Assembly: GCA_937967375.1 (NCBI GenBank)
Contig: CALCJF010000057.1
Span: forward strand, 1-64,000
DNA: 64,000 nucleotides
Direction: 5' to 3'
Source: an uncultured Leucobacter sp.
GTDB taxonomy: Bacteria; Actinomycetota; Actinomycetes; Actinomycetales; Microbacteriaceae
Every line of letters begins with the position of its first letter. Positions within the stretch are counted from its first letter, which is position 1. The notes under the pieces are model-generated. The model made no database searches. It saw only the letters and a list, made by a program, of their open reading frames with translations, and was not told the origin of the DNA. Of this stretch, positions 61,486-64,000 are shown piece after piece. Made by a program: the position numbers and the translations under genes.

Positions 61486-62331
61486 ATGCGGAATCACGCG
61501 AAAGCACTACTGTCGATCGGCGCGCTCGCAAGCATCGCGCTGTCACTTACCGCCTGCAGCTCGGGCGATGCTGCCGGCAGCGAGGGCGACTCGGGCGAGG
61601 GCGCGGTGCTCAAGCACTGCGTGGCCCTCAGCTACGAGCCACTCGAGTACTACGAGAACGGCACCAGCGGCAAAGTCATCGGCTGGGACGTTGAGGGCGC
61701 CGAGCAGGTGGGCGAGGTGCTCGGCATGAAGACCGAAACCACAGTCATGGATTTCGACGGGCTCATTCCTGCGTTGCAGTCGGGCAAGTGCGACCTGGCA
61801 TGGTCGGGCATGTACGTGAACGAGGAGCGTGCGCAGGTCGCCGACCCCGTGGCCGTGCTGCAGACCGGTACGCAGGTTGTGCTGCGGAGCGACGTTGCCA
61901 AGGGAGTGAAGGAGCCGCTCGATCTGTGCGGGCTGAAGATTGCGGCACAGACCGGCACCGAAGACGAGGCGCATGTGCAAGAGGTCAGCACTGAGTGTGT
62001 TGCCGCGGGCAAGCCTGCGATCGAGGTGACCGGCTACCCGGGCTCGGTCGACGCGATTCCCGCGATTCGCAGCGGCAAGATCGACGGCCTCGTCGACACG
62101 ACCGTGCTCGCCGCGATGCTCGGCAAAAAGAACGACGACCTCATTCCGATTCCCGACCTGTTTCCTGCCGAGTACTGGTTCGGTGCGTACACGAACAAGG
62201 GCAGCGAGCTCTCACCCAAGGTCGAAGACGCGATTCACCAGCTGATCGAGAATGGCAAGCTCGCAGAACTCGCTGAGAAGTACGGGCTGAACCCCGACGA
62301 TGTCGCCAAGGTCGACACCAAGGCGCTCTAG
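61486..62331 (+). CDS. ABC transporter substrate-binding lipoprotein (family 3)
   Basis: A 281-residue exported solute-binding protein. Signal peptide 1-20 ends in the lipobox LTAC, so Cys 21 is lipidated. A Gly/Ser/Asp linker is followed by a two-lobe family 3 fold (VIGWDVEGAEQVGEVLGMKT, DFDGLIPALQSGKCDLAWSG). AAGGAG lies seven bases upstream of the ATG. It delivers substrate to the permease that follows a strong hairpin. Confidence 0.9.
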   Translation: MRNHAKALLSIGALASIALSLTACSSGDAAGSEGDSGEGAVLKHCVALSYEPLEYYENGTSGKVIGWDVEGAEQVGEVLGMKTETTVMDFDGLIPALQSGKCDLAWSGMYVNEERAQVADPVAVLQTGTQVVLRSDVAKGVKEPLDLCGLKIAAQTGTEDEAHVQEVSTECVAAGKPAIEVTGYPGSVDAIPAIRSGKIDGLVDTTVLAAMLGKKNDDLIPIPDLFPAEYWFGAYTNKGSELSPKVEDAIHQLIENGKLAELAEKYGLNPDDVAKVDTKAL

Positions 62332-62337
62332 TGGCCG

Positions 62338-62363
62338 GTGCCCCGCCCGCGCGGGCGGGGCAC
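62338..62363 (+). terminator. Perfect 26-base GC palindrome between binding protein and permease
   Basis: GTGCCCCGCCCGC is followed directly by its exact complement. It lies six bases after the binding-protein stop and 28 bases before the permease start. With no T run it may act as an mRNA-stabilising or attenuating hairpin that lets more binding protein than permease be made. Confidence 0.65.
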
Positions 62364-62391
62364 TTTACGCACCTTACGAACTGAGGTTGAA

Positions 62392-63090
62392 ATGATCTTC
62401 GATCCGTCAATTTTCTGGGAGCAGATGATCTCCCCTGTGTATCTGCAGGGATCGGTGCTCGCAGTGCTCGTCGCACTCGGCAGCCTCGTGCTCGCGATCG
62501 CGATCGGTCTTGCCATGGCGCTCATGAAGCGGTCAAAGAGCAAGACCGCCAACGCGGCAGCGAACACCTACCTCTGGTTCTTCAGGGCGCTCCCATCGAT
62601 GCTGTTGCTCGTGATCTGTTGGAACGCGCTGCCGCAGCTCTTCCCGCTGTTCCGGGGAGAATGGTACACCCCGTTCGTCGCCGCGATTCTTGCTCTCGGC
62701 ATCAGCGAGGCGGCGTATGTCGCCGAGATGCTGCGCTCTGCGCTGATGGCGGTCGATGAAGGGCAGCGCCTCGCGGCCCGCGCGCTCGGCATGACGCCGT
62801 TTCAGGCCTTCATCAAGGTAGTTGTGCCTCAGGCGACGCGCATCGCCATTCCGTCGCTGGGCAACGAGCTCGTAGCGCTCGTCAAGTTGACCGCGATCGC
62901 CAGCGTGATTTCGCTGCAAGAGCTGATGCGCGTTGCGACGATCGGCGTGCAGGCGACGTTTCGCTACGCCGAGTACTACGCGGTCGCGATCATCTACTAC
63001 CTGATCATCGTTTCGCTCATCATGCTGCTGCAGAGCCTGCTTGAAAAGCGATTCCAGTGGACCTCGAAGAAAGGCCAGGCCGCGAAGTGA
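62392..63090 (+). CDS. Amino-acid-type ABC transporter permease
   Basis: A 232-residue inner-membrane permease of the His/Glu/Gln/Arg type. Five membrane helices are visible, and the family loop EAAYVAEMLRSALMAVDEGQ followed by RLAARALGMTPFQAF contacts the ATPase. GAGG precedes the ATG. It forms a homodimer with two copies of the ATPase at 59468. It overlaps the BtpA-like gene by four bases (GTGA). Confidence 0.9.
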   Translation: MIFDPSIFWEQMISPVYLQGSVLAVLVALGSLVLAIAIGLAMALMKRSKSKTANAAANTYLWFFRALPSMLLLVICWNALPQLFPLFRGEWYTPFVAAILALGISEAAYVAEMLRSALMAVDEGQRLAARALGMTPFQAFIKVVVPQATRIAIPSLGNELVALVKLTAIASVISLQELMRVATIGVQATFRYAEYYAVAIIYYLIIVSLIMLLQSLLEKRFQWTSKKGQAAK

Positions 63091-63857
63091 ATGACCTCAC
63101 CCTGGGCGAGACCGCCCGCTCGAAGTGGCTGGGGCTGTTCGCCCAGCCGAAGCCCGTGCTGGCCATGTTGCACCTCGGCGGAGACGACGCGGCGGGCAAG
63201 CTCGAGCGCGCGCAGACCGAGGCTTCGACGCTGATCGACGGAGGCGTCGACGCGGTGATCGTCGAGAACTACTTCGGCGACAAAGACGATGTGCGGCGCG
63301 CACTCGAGGCTCTCTCGAATCGCACCGGATCGGCGGTGCTCGGCCTGAACGTGCTGCACGATCACGAGCTCGCGTTCGAGCTCGCGGCCGAGTTTCCGGT
63401 CGGCTTCGTGCAGATCGATTCGGTCGCCGGTCATCTGGAACCTGCGGCAGATGCCGAATATGCGGCGCGGCTGGCCGAGCTTCGAGCGGCTAGTGCTGCG
63501 CTCGTGTTCGGTGGGGTTCGGTTCAAGTATCAGCCGGTGAACTCGGGCCGCTCCGAGGCCGAGGACCTCGCGCTCGGCGCTGCCCGCAGCGACGCGATCG
63601 TCGTGACCGGCGAGGGCACCGGCATGGTGACCGACCTCGAGAAGATCGAACGCTTTCGTCGCACCCTGCCCGCAGAGTTTCCCCTCGTCGTGGGCGCGGG
63701 TGTCACGGCAGAGAATGTCGATGCACAGCTGCGCGACGCCGACGGCGTGATCGTGGGCAGCTACCTCAAGCACGACTACCGCGACACCGGCATCGTCGAC
63801 GCCGAGCACGTCGCCGAGTTCATGCGAGCGGTGGGCGACGTGAGGAAGTCGCTGTGA
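63087..63857 (+). CDS. BtpA/SgcQ family protein
   Basis: A 256-residue TIM-barrel protein of the BtpA family. Landmarks are VLAMLHLGG at the start, LIDGGVDAVIVENYFGD, VLGLNVLHD, and VVTGEGTGMVTDLEKIERFR near the end. BtpA was named for a role in photosystem I stability in cyanobacteria, while SgcQ lies in a sugar operon in E. coli, so a metabolic role is likelier here. The GTG start overlaps the permease stop, and its stop overlaps the next start. Part of the same operon. Confidence 0.85.
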   Translation: MNDLTLGETARSKWLGLFAQPKPVLAMLHLGGDDAAGKLERAQTEASTLIDGGVDAVIVENYFGDKDDVRRALEALSNRTGSAVLGLNVLHDHELAFELAAEFPVGFVQIDSVAGHLEPAADAEYAARLAELRAASAALVFGGVRFKYQPVNSGRSEAEDLALGAARSDAIVVTGEGTGMVTDLEKIERFRRTLPAEFPLVVGAGVTAENVDAQLRDADGVIVGSYLKHDYRDTGIVDAEHVAEFMRAVGDVRKSL

Positions 63858-64000
63858 GCGCGGGCGGGCGAGTGGCAGCCGACGGCATCGTTGCCCTGCC
63901 AGCCGACGCCGAGTCGTTTGCTCCCTTCGGTCGCGTCTTCAAGATGCGTGGCGACGAGCAGCAGGGCCTCGTCGCCACCGAGGGCCTCGGTTGGAGCGAC
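63854..64000 (+). CDS. AllA-like protein, 5' part only
   Basis: The first 49 codons of a gene that runs off the window. GTG at 63854 overlaps the BtpA-like stop by four bases. The segment ALPADAESFAPFGRVFKM resembles the opening of ureidoglycolate lyase (AllA) and related cupin-like proteins. This is too short for a firm call. Confidence 0.45.
   Translation, partial: MSAGGRVAADGIVALPADAESFAPFGRVFKMRGDEQQGLVATEGLGWSD

Overview
This window comes from a high-GC Gram-positive bacterium (Actinomycetota, Micrococcales, most likely Microbacteriaceae; the genus cannot be fixed from the sequence alone). Support for this comes from the actinobacterial origin gene order, a dciA-type DUF721 gene between recF and gyrB, the gyrA-DUF3566-tRNA-Ile order, DUF6049 next to a CCA-adding enzyme, and likely leaderless starts with TANNNT boxes 6-7 bases before ATG.

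The centre of the window is the chromosomal origin. An AT-rich stretch and several DnaA boxes lie between dnaN and dnaA (27187-27622). Leftward on the minus strand run dnaA, dnaN, recF, dciA, gyrB, gyrA, a DUF3566 membrane protein, tRNA-Ile, a fadA-fadB beta-oxidation pair and tRNA-Ala. Rightward on the plus strand run rpmH, rnpA, yidD, yidC, a Jag-like gene, rsmG, parA and parB. Both arms are transcribed away from the origin, and five parS or parS-like sites surround it.

The left end (1-6300) holds an MMPL exporter with a sensor kinase, an acetyltransferase, a DUF2510/DUF4177 protein and two tandem DUF1266-type membrane proteins. From about 6.4 to 14.05 kb lies an accessory region with lower GC, broken genes and three copies of a 26-27 base sequence. 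One copy abuts the 3' end of tRNA-Ala, as expected for an integrated island. Its most interesting cargo is a compact three-gene operon: an sce7726-type protein with a nuclease-like D-ExK motif, an sce7725-type protein, and a RES-domain protein whose family includes NAD-degrading toxins. A TipA-like MerR regulator with a textbook 19-base-spacer promoter driving a divergent orphan gene lies beside it.

Right of parB there is an accessory block: a polyketide-cyclase-like protein, a translationally coupled flavin monooxygenase / bile-acid-symporter-type transporter / dehydrogenase operon, and an APC-type permease followed by a KdpD/KdpE-like two-component pair (probable K+ uptake). Then come trxB-trxA, DUF6049 (with no murJ between it and trxB), the divergent CCA-adding enzyme, a PIG-L deacetylase, the rpsF-ssb-rpsR-rplI operon and dnaB. 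Several large hairpins and a DnaA-box cluster precede dnaB. The right end holds small membrane proteins, purB, a double Lrp-type regulator, and a divergent catabolic operon (ABC uptake genes, a sugar-phosphate isomerase-like enzyme, a BtpA-family protein and the start of an AllA-like gene) that runs off the window.
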